A stretch of 64,000 bases of DNA from Rahnella aquatilis CIP 78.65 = ATCC 33071. GTDB lineage: Bacteria; Pseudomonadota; Gammaproteobacteria; Enterobacterales; Enterobacteriaceae. Under the pieces are notes generated by a model. The model saw only the letters and a program-made list of their open reading frames with translations. It was not told where the DNA came from and did no database searches. Of this stretch, positions 17,926-27,631 are shown piece by piece; positions within the stretch are counted from its first letter, which is position 1, and every line of letters starts with the position of its first letter. The position numbers and the translations under genes are program-made. The stretch spans positions 4,154,001 through 4,218,000 of the forward strand of contig NC_016818.1 in assembly GCF_000241955.1 (NCBI RefSeq), in the 5' to 3' direction.

Positions 17926-19272
17926 TCAGGCCAGTCGCTGAATAATGGCTGTTAAGCCGTCCATCTGAGCCAGCATACCACTGGCCAGATGGCGGAACTC
18001 AGCACTGATGTCCCTGTCGTTTTCCACCTTCCGCCAGAACACCCTCGCCCATGCCTGCGCATTCACCCACTTTTCTTTCGACACTAAAGGATCAAGCGTG
18101 AGTGACACGGCTTCGCGGCGCATCGCACCGGCATTGGTCGGTGCAAAGGCCATCGGTAGCATGTCATAGACTGGCGATATCGACAGCGCTTGTTTTAAAG
18201 GATCGATGGCCGGATCGATGAAGGACAGGTTTCCCTGATGCATGTCGCTGTTAGCAATCAGTTTACCAAAGGCATAGAGTTGCTCTATTCGGCCAAGCGT
18301 CTGAACGGTAATAATCTTGTTCCGCTGCAGCTGTTGTCCGGTCAGAAACCAGTTTCTGCTTCCCCCGCCGAATTCGGCCGAGACCGCTTCCAGCGACACC
18401 AGCCCGCGACGACCTCGCGCCCCTACCCGGTCAAATCGCTCTACCTCGAGGAAAACTTCGCCCTTCTTGCCGGTAAAGATTTCGGACGCCGCAGCCGGAA
18501 TGCCCGCATCTTGCAGTACGCGCAGCGCATGGCTTTCGGCACGCAATAAATCTCCCCAGCGACGGGCATTTTCGTTGACTGGCGGCGCAGAGAATTTCAC
18601 TAAAACCTGTGAAGCCTCGCGGTCTGTATGTTCTGCGTAGCAACTGAATTTAGGTTGCTCGCCGCCCGCAGATGAACCGACCTCTTCACCGGCCAGACTC
18701 CTCTGTGCCAGCCGCTCATAGACCTGATTTTTATCTTCACGGGGAACGGGAATATCTTCCGGCTGGTGAAACCATCGCTGATAGGCCATTTCACCGATAA
18801 CAAAATTACCCACTGTTTCATTGCCCGCTCTCGCCAGCGCGATCAGTGTCTGAGATTCGGTCCATCTTTTAATATCATCGGAAAAATGTAGCGAGGCATT
18901 AATATCACGCCCCCACGCACGACCTAAAAACCCTTGCGGTCGCATATCCGTGATGAACCAGGGTAAACCGTCGTAAATCAGCGACTGACCATTGGTCATT
19001 TCGACCGCACAGCTTTCCCCAGGCCAGATGGAATACAGCGTTCCAACCTTTTCTGCATTTCCTGTCTCATTAATCTGATAAAGCGGAAAGCACCACTGAT
19101 TGTCCAGCGGACGCGGCAGAATGTAACGGGTCGCGCGACTTTTCCCGATTTTGACGATTTCAGGAAGTTTAGTCAGCCGCCTTGAGAGCGTTGACTGGTT
19201 GATGTGCAGGAGTTCAGTGATCTCTTTCGCCGTCAGGCTGCCCTGACGCAGCAAATCCACAAGTTCAGACAT
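17926..19272 (-). CDS. yjjJ: HipA-like serine/threonine kinase YjjJ (HipH)
   Basis: 448 residues, near E. coli YjjJ (443). The N-terminus is a winged helix-turn-helix (LTAKEITELLHINQSTLSRR) followed by a HipA-like kinase: SAGGEQPKF as the Gly-rich loop, catalytic D343 in NSDMHQGNLSF, metal ligand D370 in VYDMLP. Family knowledge: HipA kinases can halt growth by phosphorylating tRNA synthetases; the target of YjjJ is not clear from sequence, and it lacks an adjacent HipB antitoxin. Position next to deoD and ytjB matches E. coli. A striking palindrome lies just upstream and may be its operator. Confidence 0.88.
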   Translation of the reverse strand: MSELVDLLRQGSLTAKEITELLHINQSTLSRRLTKLPEIVKIGKSRATRYILPRPLDNQWCFPLYQINETGNAEKVGTLYSIWPGESCAVEMTNGQSLIYDGLPWFITDMRPQGFLGRAWGRDINASLHFSDDIKRWTESQTLIALARAGNETVGNFVIGEMAYQRWFHQPEDIPVPREDKNQVYERLAQRSLAGEEVGSSAGGEQPKFSCYAEHTDREASQVLVKFSAPPVNENARRWGDLLRAESHALRVLQDAGIPAAASEIFTGKKGEVFLEVERFDRVGARGRRGLVSLEAVSAEFGGGSRNWFLTGQQLQRNKIITVQTLGRIEQLYAFGKLIANSDMHQGNLSFIDPAIDPLKQALSISPVYDMLPMAFAPTNAGAMRREAVSLTLDPLVSKEKWVNAQAWARVFWRKVENDRDISAEFRHLASGMLAQMDGLTAIIQRLA

Positions 19273-19333
19273 GAGCGGCTCAGTAATGAATAGAAAAACG
19301 CATAGCTAATAGCATAGCTGAATAGCGAGAATG

Positions 19334-19359
19334 TTGATATCAAGATATCTTGATATCAA
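19334..19359. promoter_or_regulatory. Perfect 26-bp palindrome upstream of yjjJ
   Basis: Two copies of the self-complementary TTGATATCAA flank a central GATATC, so the whole 26-bp block is its own reverse complement. It lies 62 bp upstream of the yjjJ ATG. Just nearer the gene, GCATAGCT(A)ATA is repeated in tandem at 19300-19323. Suggested role (inference): operator for YjjJ's own winged helix-turn-helix domain. Confidence 0.6.
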
Positions 19360-19417
19360 AGAGATGAAGATATTGCGAAGTTAAAAATAGAGAAACTACT
19401 CCCTTAAAACGCATAGC

Positions 19418-19445
19418 AAAACGGGCACCCATCGGTGCCCGTTTT
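19418..19445 (-). terminator. Intrinsic terminator after deoD
   Basis: ACGGGCACC-CATC-GGTGCCCGT, a perfect nine-pair stem flanked by AAAA and TTTT, 23 bp after the deoD stop. It ends the deo operon before yjjJ. Confidence 0.92.
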
Positions 19446-19468
19446 AGTCTCTGCAATATCTGCAAAAT

Positions 19469-20188
19469 TTATTCTTTATCGCCCAGCAGAACGGATTCCA
19501 GCGCGATTTCAATCATGTCATTGAAGGTCGTCTGACGTTCAGCGGCAGTGGTTTGCTCATGCGTACGGATATGGTCGGAAACGGTACAGATAGTCAGTGC
19601 TTTCGCACCGAATTCTGCTGCCACACCGTAAATACCGGCGGCTTCCATTTCGACACCCAGAATGCCGTATTTTTCCATCACGTCAAACATCTGCGGGTCC
19701 GGCGTGTAGAACAGGTCAGCGGAGAAGATGTTGCCTACGCGCGCGTTGATGCCTTTGGCTTTCGCCGCGTCAGCCGCGTTGCGCACCATGTCGTAATCAG
19801 CGATAGCCGCGTAATCGTGGTCTTTGAAACGCATGCGGTTCACTTTGGAATCGGTGCAGGCACCCATGCCGATCACGATGTCGCGCAGTTTGATGTCTGC
19901 ACGCACTGCGCCGCAAGAACCGACACGGATGATTTTCTTCACGCCGAATTCAGTGATCAGTTCTTTAGCATAAATGGAGCAGGAAGGAATGCCCATGCCG
20001 TGACCCATCACAGAGATTTTGCGGCCTTTGTAAGTGCCGGTGAACCCCAGCATACCACGCACGTCGTTCACCTGTTTAACGTCCTGCAGGAAAGTTTCCG
20101 CGATGTGCCTGGCGCGCAGCGGGTCGCCCGGCATCAGCACGACGTCAGCGAAGTCGCCCATTTCAGCATTAATGTGTGGAGTTGCCAT
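19469..20188 (-). CDS. deoD: Purine-nucleoside phosphorylase DeoD
   Basis: 239 residues, same length as E. coli DeoD. Cytosolic hexameric enzyme that phosphorolyses purine (deoxy)nucleosides to base and (deoxy)ribose-1-phosphate. Visible family features: [41 protein letters not shown], the purine site [10 protein letters not shown] and [15 protein letters not shown] precedes the ATG. Last gene of deoC-deoA-deoB-deoD, but separated from deoB by a terminator-like hairpin, so its level may be set apart from the others. Confidence 0.97.
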   Translation of the reverse strand: MATPHINAEMGDFADVVLMPGDPLRARHIAETFLQDVKQVNDVRGMLGFTGTYKGRKISVMGHGMGIPSCSIYAKELITEFGVKKIIRVGSCGAVRADIKLRDIVIGMGACTDSKVNRMRFKDHDYAAIADYDMVRNAADAAKAKGINARVGNIFSADLFYTPDPQMFDVMEKYGILGVEMEAAGIYGVAAEFGAKALTICTVSDHIRTHEQTTAAERQTTFNDMIEIALESVLLGDKE

Positions 20189-20233
20189 CTTCTTATTCCT
20201 TAATCAGCGAGGTGTCATATTCATTATAAAAAA

Positions 20234-20260
20234 CGCGGCCAGTATAAAAGACTGGCCGCG
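20234..20260 (-). terminator. Terminator-like hairpin between deoB and deoD
   Basis: CGCGGCCAGT and ACTGGCCGCG form a perfect ten-pair stem. Read on the minus (operon) strand it is followed by TTTTTTATAAT, a good U-tract. It sits 11 bp after the deoB stop and 45 bp before deoD. The downstream TATAAT could serve a deoD promoter, though no clear -35 is seen. Confidence 0.75.
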
Positions 20261-20271
20261 TAAGAAAAGTA

Positions 20272-21495
20272 TCAGAGCATGGATTTGCCGTAATCCATCG
20301 GTGACAGGTCGAAGTATTTAGCGACTGTCTGGCCGATGTCTGCGAAGGTGTCACGGTGGCCTAATGAACCCGGTTTTACTTTCGGGCCATAGATTAAGAC
20401 CGGAATGTGCTCACGGGTATGATCCGTGCCGCGCCAGGTCGGGTCGCAACCGTGGTCAGCGGTGAAGATAATAATGTCATCTTCTTTCACCAGCTCCAGC
20501 AATTCCGGCATGCGGCGGTCGAACAATTCCAGTGCGGCGGCGTAGCCCGGCACATCACGGCGGTGGCCGTAAGAGGAATCGAAATCAACAAAGTTGGTGA
20601 AGACGATAGTTTTATCACCGGCTTCTTTCATCTCTTTGATGGTGGCGTCAAACAGCGCGTCCAGGCCGGTGGCTTTCACTTTTTTAGTGATGCCGACCTG
20701 GGCGTAGATATCTGCGATTTTACCGACAGACACCACATGGCCGTTTTTCTCATCAACCAGCTTTTTCAGGATGGTCGGCGCCGGTGGCTCAACCGCTAAA
20801 TCGTGACGGTTACCGGTACGCTCGAAGTTGCCAGCTTTGTCACCGATGAACGGACGGGCAATCACGCGGCCGATGTTATAGCCGCCTTCAGTCAGTTCTT
20901 CACGGGCGATTTCACACAGTTCATACAGGCGATCCAGCCCGAAGGTTTCTTCGTGACAGGCAATCTGGAAGACGGAGTCGGCTGAAGTGTAGAAAATCGG
21001 CTTGCCGGTTTTCATGTGCTCCTCGCCCAAATCGTCCAGCACGACGGTACCGGAAGAATGGCAGTTACCGAGATAGCCCGGCAGGTTGGCGCGTTCAACC
21101 AGTTTATCGAGCAGCTCCTGCGGGAAACTGTTGGTAGTGTCGCTGAAATAGCCCCAGTCAAACAGCACAGGCACACCGGCAATTTCCCAGTGGCCTGACG
21201 GGGTATCTTTACCGGAAGACAGTTCGCTGGCGTAAGCATACGCACCGGTAATTTCAGAATCACCGTCCATGCCGTCAGGAATTTTACCGGTAGATCCTTC
21301 AGCGGCTTTCGCCAGCCCCAGACGGGTCAGGTTAGGCAGATTCAGTGGACCTTTACGACCTTTGTCCGCATCACCACGCGCACAGGCAGCCGCGATATGG
21401 CCCAATGTGTCAGAACCGGCATCGCCAAAGCGTTCGGCATCTTCACTGGCACCGATACCGAATGAGTCTAACACCATGATAAATGTACGTTTCAT
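20272..21495 (-). CDS. deoB: Phosphopentomutase DeoB
   Basis: 407 residues, same length as E. coli. Mn2+-dependent alkaline-phosphatase-superfamily mutase converting (deoxy)ribose-1-phosphate to the 5-phosphate. The N-terminal metal site is D10 in [11 protein letters not shown]-terminal metal ligands lie in [13 protein letters not shown] and [14 protein letters not shown]. The ATG at 21495 has AGGAG upstream and matches the family start; the frame extends 20 codons further but without conserved sequence. Confidence 0.97.
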   Translation of the reverse strand: MKRTFIMVLDSFGIGASEDAERFGDAGSDTLGHIAAACARGDADKGRKGPLNLPNLTRLGLAKAAEGSTGKIPDGMDGDSEITGAYAYASELSSGKDTPSGHWEIAGVPVLFDWGYFSDTTNSFPQELLDKLVERANLPGYLGNCHSSGTVVLDDLGEEHMKTGKPIFYTSADSVFQIACHEETFGLDRLYELCEIAREELTEGGYNIGRVIARPFIGDKAGNFERTGNRHDLAVEPPAPTILKKLVDEKNGHVVSVGKIADIYAQVGITKKVKATGLDALFDATIKEMKEAGDKTIVFTNFVDFDSSYGHRRDVPGYAAALELFDRRMPELLELVKEDDIIIFTADHGCDPTWRGTDHTREHIPVLIYGPKVKPGSLGHRDTFADIGQTVAKYFDLSPMDYGKSML

Positions 21496-21583
21496 TTTGC
21501 TCTCCTGCGAATGGTTACGCATTGGGTCACGCGGAACTGCCGCGCACCTGATCAATCTTAAATGGGGGTGTTATGGCCTGAAA

Positions 21584-22912
21584 TCAAGCGTTACCGCCGA
21601 TCCGGCGGTAAACCACCGGCGTGCTTTCCGGCGCGTTGTCGCTCAGGACAATGGCCGCACGCACTTCCTGCGCCGCCTGCTGCCAGGCCGCTTCACTGTT
21701 CGCGTGGATCATCGCCAGTGGCTGACGGGTATCCACCTGCTGGCCCAGTTGCGCCATGTGAGTCAGACCGACGCTGTAGTCGATAGCATCGCTGGCGCGG
21801 CGACGTCCGCCACCCAGTGAAACCACAGCCATGCCCAGTGCACGGGTGTCCATCGCGCTGACAATCCCGTTGCCTTCGGCGTAAACCGGTTTGCTCAGCG
21901 TAGCCTGCTGCAGATAACGATCGTAATTCTCGATGAAATCGGTCGGGCCTTTCTGGGCGGCAATCATGCGGCCAAACACTTCTGCGGCTTTGCCGTTATC
22001 CAGCACGGCCTGCAACTGGCGGCGGGCATCGGCGTCATCTTTAGCCAGTCCGCCGGACAGCAGCATTTCAACACACAGCGCCATTGTCACTTCCAGCAGA
22101 CGCGGATTACGGTATTCGCCGGTCAGGAAGCGCACGGCTTCACGCACTTCCACCGCATTCCCTGCGCTGGATGCCAGCACCTGATTCATGTCGGTCAGCA
22201 GCGCGGTGGTTTTACAACCTGCACCATTCGCCACATCGACAATCGCCTGCGCCAGATCTTCTGACAGCGAGTAAGTCGGCATGAATGCGCCGGAACCGAC
22301 CTTGACGTCCATCACTAATGCATCCAGGCCTTCGGCCAGCTTTTTAGCGAGAATCGAAGCGGTGATCAGCGGAATAGAATCGACGGTTGCGGTGATATCA
22401 CGTGTCGCATAGAAACGTTTATCCGCCGGTGCCAGCGAGCTGGTCTGGCCGATAATTGCCACGCCGACATCCTGAATGATGCTGCGAAAACGGCTGTCAT
22501 CCGGGAAAATATCAAAGCCCGGGATAGCTTCAAGTTTATCGAGCGTACCGCCGGTATGGCCGAGGCCACGGCCGGAAATCATCGGGACATAACCGCCGCA
22601 TGCCGCCACCATCGGGCCAAGCATCAGTGAGGTCACGTCACCCACGCCACCGGTAGAATGTTTATCTACAACCGGACCGTTCAGGCTGAGGCTTTTCCAG
22701 TCGAGCACGGTCCCTGAATCACGCATCGCCATGGTCAGCGAAACACGTTCATTCATGGTCATGTCATTGAAATAAATGGTCATTGCCAGCGCGGCAATCT
22801 GGCCTTCTGAAACCTGACTGTCACGAATGCCATTAATGAAGAAACGAATTTCCTCGTCACTTAAAGGCTGACCGTCACGTTTTTTACGAATAATTTCTTG
22901 TGCGAGAAACAA
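21584..22912 (-). CDS. deoA: Thymidine phosphorylase DeoA
   Basis: 442 residues (E. coli 440). Converts thymidine and phosphate to thymine and deoxyribose-1-phosphate. The phosphate/pyrimidine site [30 protein letters not shown] and [11 protein letters not shown] are all present. The best start is a TTG at 22912 ([14 protein letters not shown], matching E. coli MFLAQEI) with AGGGGGA six bases upstream; upstream in-frame sequence looks non-conserved. Second gene of the deo operon, 90 bp after deoC. Confidence 0.95.
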   Translation of the reverse strand: MFLAQEIIRKKRDGQPLSDEEIRFFINGIRDSQVSEGQIAALAMTIYFNDMTMNERVSLTMAMRDSGTVLDWKSLSLNGPVVDKHSTGGVGDVTSLMLGPMVAACGGYVPMISGRGLGHTGGTLDKLEAIPGFDIFPDDSRFRSIIQDVGVAIIGQTSSLAPADKRFYATRDITATVDSIPLITASILAKKLAEGLDALVMDVKVGSGAFMPTYSLSEDLAQAIVDVANGAGCKTTALLTDMNQVLASSAGNAVEVREAVRFLTGEYRNPRLLEVTMALCVEMLLSGGLAKDDADARRQLQAVLDNGKAAEVFGRMIAAQKGPTDFIENYDRYLQQATLSKPVYAEGNGIVSAMDTRALGMAVVSLGGGRRRASDAIDYSVGLTHMAQLGQQVDTRQPLAMIHANSEAAWQQAAQEVRAAIVLSDNAPESTPVVYRRIGGNA

Positions 22913-23002
22913 GGTATCCCCCTGCCTGAGCTGAACGCTAAAGGTGGATGCGGATACCGGACGCTGTAAAACAGCGTCACGGCATCGGCATAACAACAGT
23001 GA

Positions 23003-23782
23003 TTAGTAGCTGCTGGTGGCTTTCTGGCCAGCATGACCGAGAGTGGTGAGCAGGCTTGCCAGCAGGCTGGATGCGCCGAAACGAAAATGACGTGCGTCAG
23101 CCCATTCGCGACCCAGCAGGCGATCAGCCAGCGCCAGATATTGTGCGGCGTCTTCTGCGGTTTTCACGCCACCGGCCGGTTTGAAACCGACGGTTTTGCC
23201 CACGCCCATATCTGCAATCACGCTCATCATCAGCTCAGCGCTGTGCAGCGTGGCGTTTTCAGGCACTTTACCTGTGGAGGTTTTGATGAAGTCAGCCCCG
23301 GCTTTAATCGCAATTTCAGACGCTTTACGGATCAGTGCATCTTGCTTAAGTTCACCGGTTTCGATGATCACTTTCAGCAAAACGTTGGCGGCAGCACAGG
23401 CTTCTTTGCACTGTTTCACCATCTCAAAACCAATTTGCTCGTTACCGGCAATCAGCGCGCGGTACGGGAATACCACGTCCACTTCATCGGCACCGTAAGC
23501 AATGGCCGCGCGGGTTTCTGCCAGCGCAATCTCAAGATCGTCATTGCCGTGCGGGAAGTTGGTCACGGTCGCAATGCGGATGTCCGGCGTACCTTGCTCA
23601 CGCAGGGTTTTGCGGGCCACAGGGATAAAACGAGGATAAATACAGACTGCAGCAGTATTACCTGCCGGGCTTTTCGCCTGGTGACAAAGCGCGATCACTT
23701 TCGCATCAGTGTCGTCTTCGTTCAGGGTGGTTAAATCCATCAGGTTCAGCGCACGTTGCGCTGCGGCGGTTAAATCGGTCAT
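23003..23782 (-). CDS. deoC: Deoxyribose-phosphate aldolase DeoC
   Basis: 259 residues, as in E. coli. Class I aldolase that splits deoxyribose-5-phosphate into acetaldehyde and glyceraldehyde-3-phosphate. The Schiff-base lysine is K167 in [18 protein letters not shown] and [14 protein letters not shown] are also conserved. The ATG at 23782 has GGAGAG upstream. First gene of the operon, preceded by a CRP/CytR/DeoR-type control region. Confidence 0.97.
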   Translation of the reverse strand: MTDLTAAAQRALNLMDLTTLNEDDTDAKVIALCHQAKSPAGNTAAVCIYPRFIPVARKTLREQGTPDIRIATVTNFPHGNDDLEIALAETRAAIAYGADEVDVVFPYRALIAGNEQIGFEMVKQCKEACAAANVLLKVIIETGELKQDALIRKASEIAIKAGADFIKTSTGKVPENATLHSAELMMSVIADMGVGKTVGFKPAGGVKTAEDAAQYLALADRLLGREWADARHFRFGASSLLASLLTTLGHAGQKATSSY

Positions 23783-24000
23783 ATAACTCTCCAACAATTT
23801 TCAATTCCAGCGACCGGCCAGAACTGAGCATACAGTCATGAATTTTTTCCCGCGGTTAACGCCGGGAAAAGAATTCTGCACGGTTGGCGAGCGGACTTGG
23901 TTCCTTGAAGATAGCGTGCGTAAGCGGCGTGTAATGGCTTACGCGGCAACTGAGATCCTTCTCACCGCGCTTGGATTGGCTGACGCCAATTCATTGTGAC
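23783..24000 (-). other. deo operon leader with two hairpins
   Basis: About 210 nt between the predicted main deo start point and deoC. ATTGGC-TGAC-GCCAAT (23975-23990) sits just after the promoter, where E. coli deoP2 has a similar ATTGGC...GCCA element. GCGTAAGC pairs with GCTTACGC at 23918-23944 (11-base loop). No leader peptide was identified. Confidence 0.5.
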
Positions 24001-24028
24001 TATTTGAACACGTCACATCAGGTTCCTG

Positions 24029-24096
24029 TGTGCAGTATTTCACACAAAATGAAAACCGTTTGCAACGTTGCTTAGAAAAATGAGATTAAAATCACA
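24029..24096 (-). promoter_or_regulatory. deoP2-type CRP-CytR-CRP control site
   Basis: On the minus strand there are two CRP sites, TGTGA-AATACT-GCACA (24029-24044) and TGTGA-TTTTAA-TCTCA (24081-24096), with centres 52 bp apart. Between them lies GCAACGTTGC (24062-24071), a perfect palindrome of the CytR recognition type. E. coli deoP2 has the same order with 52-53 bp spacing, where CytR bridges two CRP dimers. The downstream CRP site would be near -41, giving a start at about 23995. Confidence 0.85.
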
Positions 24097-24206
24097 CTTT
24101 CTGGCCTTTATGCTCAGTATTCGACCCTTATAAGAGTGTATACCCGAATCATGACAAACGGAGTTCGGGTGCTTACACTGCGATCACCCACCGGTGATCT
24201 TGTGAG

Positions 24207-24228
24207 TAATGTTATAATAATAACATTA
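24207..24228 (-). promoter_or_regulatory. DeoR operator (deoP1-type)
   Basis: TAATGTTAT-AATA-ATAACATTA contains TGTTA-N6-TAACA, the exact E. coli DeoR operator frame, and overlaps a minus-strand TATAAT (24225-24230). It therefore marks a DeoR-repressed upstream promoter. The distance to the CRP/CytR promoter is roughly 200 bp, against about 600 bp in E. coli, and no second DeoR site was found at the downstream promoter. Confidence 0.8.
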
Positions 24229-24330
24229 TAAAGAGAAATGAAATCGGGATAAGACCAAAACCCTTTTTGAAAAGGCTTAAAAACGCCATGTTAAATGTTA
24301 TTTAAATCACAAAAGTAAGTTTATGACGGT

Positions 24331-25116
24331 TTACAGCAAAGGGAGATTAAAGATGCGGCGGGTATTATCGAGCAACGCGTCGGCAATCTGTTCCGGCGTT
24401 TCACTGCGCAGGCTGCACAAAATATCGAACACAGTCGCCGCCCGTTCCGGGCGATTAGGCTGGCCCTGAAAACCTTGCAGAGGCATATCCGGCGCATCGG
24501 TTTCCAGCAGCAAAGAGGAAAGGGGTAATTCTGCCATCACATGACGGGTTTTCTGCGCGCGCTCATAGCTGATGGTGCCGCCCACGCCTATCGCAAAACC
24601 CAGTTTGATAAACGCCTGGGCCTGAGAAAGACTGCCTGCAAACCCGTGAACGACTCCGGTTGCCGGCAGTTTTGCCTGACGCAGCATCGCCGCCAGCTGA
24701 TCGTGGCTGCGCCGTGAATGCAGGATCACCGGTAGCGTTTCACGTTTTGCCAGTGCGAACTGCGCTTTCAGCAACCGTTGTTGTTGCTCAAATAGCGGCT
24801 CTTCCATGTATAAATCCAGACCGATTTCCCCGACTGCCACCAGATACGGATCCCGCTGGCTGAGCAGCGAATCCAGTAATTCCACGCAACTGTCTGTATG
24901 TTCTGCAATATAAAGGGGATGCAACCCCAGTGCGGCGTGCAATGGCGGGAATTTTTTTGCCAGCGAGAGAATGCCGCGAAAACGTTCAGACGTGACGGCA
25001 GGAACAATAATCTGCCGCACGCCAGCCTGTCCGGCGAGGCGCAGACTTTCGGTTTCCGCCCCTGTAAACGGTGGAAAATCGAAATGGCAGTGCGTATCGA
25101 TGAAGGTGTAACTCAC
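24331..25116 (-). CDS. yjjV: TatD-family metal-dependent hydrolase YjjV
   Basis: 261 residues (E. coli YjjV 259). TIM-barrel amidohydrolase-type fold with two-metal site: THCHFD at 8-13, GEIGLD, HSRRS and LLLETDAPDMP. TatD relatives are 3'-5' DNases or deoxynucleases; the substrate of YjjV is not certain. Its ATG overlaps the yjjU stop by four bases (ATGA), so the two are translationally coupled. Confidence 0.93.
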   Translation of the reverse strand: MSYTFIDTHCHFDFPPFTGAETESLRLAGQAGVRQIIVPAVTSERFRGILSLAKKFPPLHAALGLHPLYIAEHTDSCVELLDSLLSQRDPYLVAVGEIGLDLYMEEPLFEQQQRLLKAQFALAKRETLPVILHSRRSHDQLAAMLRQAKLPATGVVHGFAGSLSQAQAFIKLGFAIGVGGTISYERAQKTRHVMAELPLSSLLLETDAPDMPLQGFQGQPNRPERAATVFDILCSLRSETPEQIADALLDNTRRIFNLPLL

Positions 25117-26345
25117 AACTTATCCCCCTCACTGGACGGGTAATTCTCAGATAATGCGGGACTTTCCGGCGGTGGCATGTCTGAAGAGGAACGTGGCGGT
25201 GGCGACGAACTGACTACGCTGTCTTTAAACGCAGCCGGGCGAACCACACCCCCGTCGGCGACCATGTCCGTCAGCACTGCGGGATCGAGAATAATTTGTT
25301 CCACCGTGCTGGCAGAGGCCGCCAATGGGATCACATTCTCAGGCTCGTCCTGCGGCACAATGATCCGCTGCGGACGTCGCGTCACGCGCGGTTCGATCAG
25401 CGGATAAGGACGCTCGTTTTCACGCGGCAACAGCCAGTGCGCGGCGGCAGACAGAAAATACCGTCCGCAGCGGCGGCCAAGATGATAGTCCTGATTTAGC
25501 GCAGGCAGACGGCTGCCGAGCGCATGGCTGGCCAGCGGTTTTGGGGGGAAAATTTCGAAAATACGCACATCATCCGGCGGATTCTCAATAAATTGCTGAA
25601 TGCGGTGATAGCTTTCTTCGTGATGCTGCATCATGCGCACCAGTTGTTGCAGGCTGCTTTCGCTCAGCCATTGCTCCATCCGCTTCATCCATTGCGGCGT
25701 ATAGAACATCGCCGAAGGCACGGTACGGATGACCACAATGGTATCTGCACCACGGCGGTATGCTTCTTCAACAGGGATCGCATCGCTGATGCCGCCGTCC
25801 TGATAGCTGATGCCATCCAGATCCACGCCCAGGCGGTAAAAACCCGGAATAGCGCTGGAAGCTTTGATCACCGGCAGCCAGTTTTCCCGCGTCGGTGAAA
25901 AATAACTGGCGGTGTAGTCATCGCTGCGGCAGGCACACATCAGGAATTCACGGCCATTGATGAGCAGTTTTTCTGCGCTTTCCATCGCCAGCGGCATGTT
26001 TTTGGCGGTTTCTTCGACCAGCCAGTCGAGATCGATAAGATGTCCGCCACGCACAAACCGCAGCGGGTTAAAAAAATCAGGACTGGTGGTATAGCGGGTG
26101 ATTACCCGTCGCGCATAACCGGGCTGCCCGCAGACAAAAGCAGAGAGATTTTGCGCCCCCGCAGAGGTGCCCAGATATAAATCAAAGGGATTGAAACGCG
26201 CGCGCTGAAACTCATCCAGCACACCGGCCGTAAAAATGCCTCTCTGCCCCCCGCCTTCGCACACCAGGGCAATCTTCCCCGGCGTATAGGGTTTGTACGC
26301 CAGCGGTTCTATATTCCCCAGCGTGACAGGTATTCTGTATCCCAA
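25113..26345 (-). CDS. yjjU: Patatin-like phospholipase YjjU
   Basis: 410 residues from a TTG at 26345. Patatin fold: oxyanion loop CEGGGQRGIFTAGVLDEF, nucleophile elbow GTSAG, catalytic Asp in QDGGISDAIP; the last 110 residues are a Pro/Ser-rich low-conservation tail. Start choice: LGYRIPVTLGN aligns exactly with E. coli MGQRIPVTLGN, and GAGGA lies seven bases before the TTG. An ATG at 26387 is the main alternative. Frames starting near 26483-26531 are unlikely because they run into a terminator. Substrate unknown. Confidence 0.85.
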   Translation of the reverse strand: MGYRIPVTLGNIEPLAYKPYTPGKIALVCEGGGQRGIFTAGVLDEFQRARFNPFDLYLGTSAGAQNLSAFVCGQPGYARRVITRYTTSPDFFNPLRFVRGGHLIDLDWLVEETAKNMPLAMESAEKLLINGREFLMCACRSDDYTASYFSPTRENWLPVIKASSAIPGFYRLGVDLDGISYQDGGISDAIPVEEAYRRGADTIVVIRTVPSAMFYTPQWMKRMEQWLSESSLQQLVRMMQHHEESYHRIQQFIENPPDDVRIFEIFPPKPLASHALGSRLPALNQDYHLGRRCGRYFLSAAAHWLLPRENERPYPLIEPRVTRRPQRIIVPQDEPENVIPLAASASTVEQIILDPAVLTDMVADGGVVRPAAFKDSVVSSSPPPRSSSDMPPPESPALSENYPSSEGDKL

Positions 26346-26484
26346 CGCATCGTCCTCACGCAAATGGCCCCAAGCGGTGGCCTTCATTTCTGAGCATACC
26401 TCGTCTTCCTGCTTTGCGTGGATTTCTTGCCAAAATCGGGCGACAAAATCGTTACGTCCTGTTAACGGCCAGATTGCATACATA

Positions 26485-26516
26485 AAAGAATCGCCCCCTT
26501 CAGTGAAGGGGGCGAT
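26485..26516 (-). terminator. Intrinsic terminator after ytjA
   Basis: ATCGCCCCCTTC and GAAGGGGGCGAT form a perfect 12-pair stem around AGT, followed on the minus strand by TCTTTT. It ends the ytjA transcript and lies upstream of the yjjU start. Confidence 0.9.
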
Positions 26517-26557
26517 GTCATTAATTAACACATTTTGGCATCACGAATGTGATGCGG

Positions 26558-26719
26558 TCAGAGCCGCTTACGACCGGTAAACAAGCTGACCAGAAACAGA
26601 ATAATACCGACTACGAAGACGATTTTTGCAGCCCAGGCAGCTGTACCCGCCAAACCACCGAAACCGAGAGCCGCCGCGATCAACGCGATGATTAGAAAAA
26701 TAATGCCCCAACGAAACAT
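26558..26719 (-). CDS. ytjA: Small membrane protein YtjA (DUF1328)
   Basis: 53 residues: [40 protein letters not shown], then [13 protein letters not shown]. Two hydrophobic helices separated by a Gly-rich turn and a basic C-terminus are the DUF1328 hallmark. AAAGGAG lies seven bases before the ATG. Function unknown; the E. coli gene sits in the same osmY-yjjU interval. Confidence 0.93.
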   Translation of the reverse strand: MFRWGIIFLIIALIAAALGFGGLAGTAAWAAKIVFVVGIILFLVSLFTGRKRL

Positions 26720-27037
26720 AAGCTTCTCCTTTACCCTATTTTCACTTTGCCATTTTAAAAGGTTGTGCCCCGCTTCAGGCCGGACTCACTGTGACGTATT
26801 TGCCTTCATACGCTTTATTAACCGGCAGCAAGCCGGTAAGAAAAAATGATTACTTAATAAAGGTAGTCGAAAAATGAAAGTGTTAGCGTTTCCGACACGA
26901 TATTTTTTCTGACTGCAGGCAAATCTCGCCCATCCCGTATCTTCTGCGGTCACATAAATATAGTTATGCGTTATTCAGAAAATGCAGCGCCCTGCCGGTG
27001 GAAAGGCGCCACGTACAACGGATATAGCAGATGATCG
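26720..27037. other. Spacer between osmY and ytjA
   Basis: 318 bp without a coding frame. ACCGGC-AGCAA-GCCGGT at 26821-26837 is a short hairpin without a usable U-tract on the minus strand. The region should carry the osmY 3' end and ytjA promoter, but no clear promoter could be assigned. Confidence 0.4.
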
Positions 27038-27631
27038 TTACGGTGCGACTTTCAGGTCATTTTTGACGCTTTTCACGCCATCAACGGTTTTCGCAACGCT
27101 TTCAGCACGGTCAGACTGTGCCTGATCTTTTACTGCACCGGAGAGCTGTACCACGCCGTCGGTAGTTTCGACTTTCACGTTACGTGATGGGACGATGTCA
27201 TCCGCCAGCAATTTGGCTTTTACAGAAGCCGTGGTCGCGCTGTCACCGGCATAGCCTTTGACGCTTTGATCTTTGCTGTCTTTGGTATGCAATTTGTCGC
27301 TGACGGATTTAACCCCTTCAACTTTGGTTGCTGCGGCAACAGCCTGCTCGGCTTCAGCCTGCGAACCGACAAAGCCGCTCAGCGTGACCACGCCGGAATT
27401 CGTGGTGACAGAAATGTCGCTGCTTTTAATGGCTTTATCATCTACCAGAGCACTTTTCACTTTTGCCGTGATGGCGCTGTCGCCCATGTAGTTATCAACT
27501 TTCTTCATGGAACTATCGATTTTTGCACCTGCGCTATCTGTAGTAGTCGTTGCTGCCAGCGCGCTACCGCTCATCAGTGCGGTACCCAGAACTACGGCCA
27601 TCATTGAATAGGCAAATTTAGAATTTTTCAT
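27038..27631 (-). CDS. osmY: Osmotically inducible periplasmic protein OsmY
   Basis: 197 residues (E. coli 201). A signal peptide ([22 protein letters not shown]) precedes two BON domains, each with an INxxxxS-like helix and [10 protein letters not shown] / [10 protein letters not shown] strand (about 50-115 and 125-195). Periplasmic chaperone-like protein of the osmotic and stationary-phase response. AAAGGAAG precedes the ATG, and GAGCC/GGCTC at 27654-27671 forms a small leader hairpin. Synteny with yjjU and prfC as in E. coli. Confidence 0.95.
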   Translation of the reverse strand: MKNSKFAYSMMAVVLGTALMSGSALAATTTTDSAGAKIDSSMKKVDNYMGDSAITAKVKSALVDDKAIKSSDISVTTNSGVVTLSGFVGSQAEAEQAVAAATKVEGVKSVSDKLHTKDSKDQSVKGYAGDSATTASVKAKLLADDIVPSRNVKVETTDGVVQLSGAVKDQAQSDRAESVAKTVDGVKSVKNDLKVAP

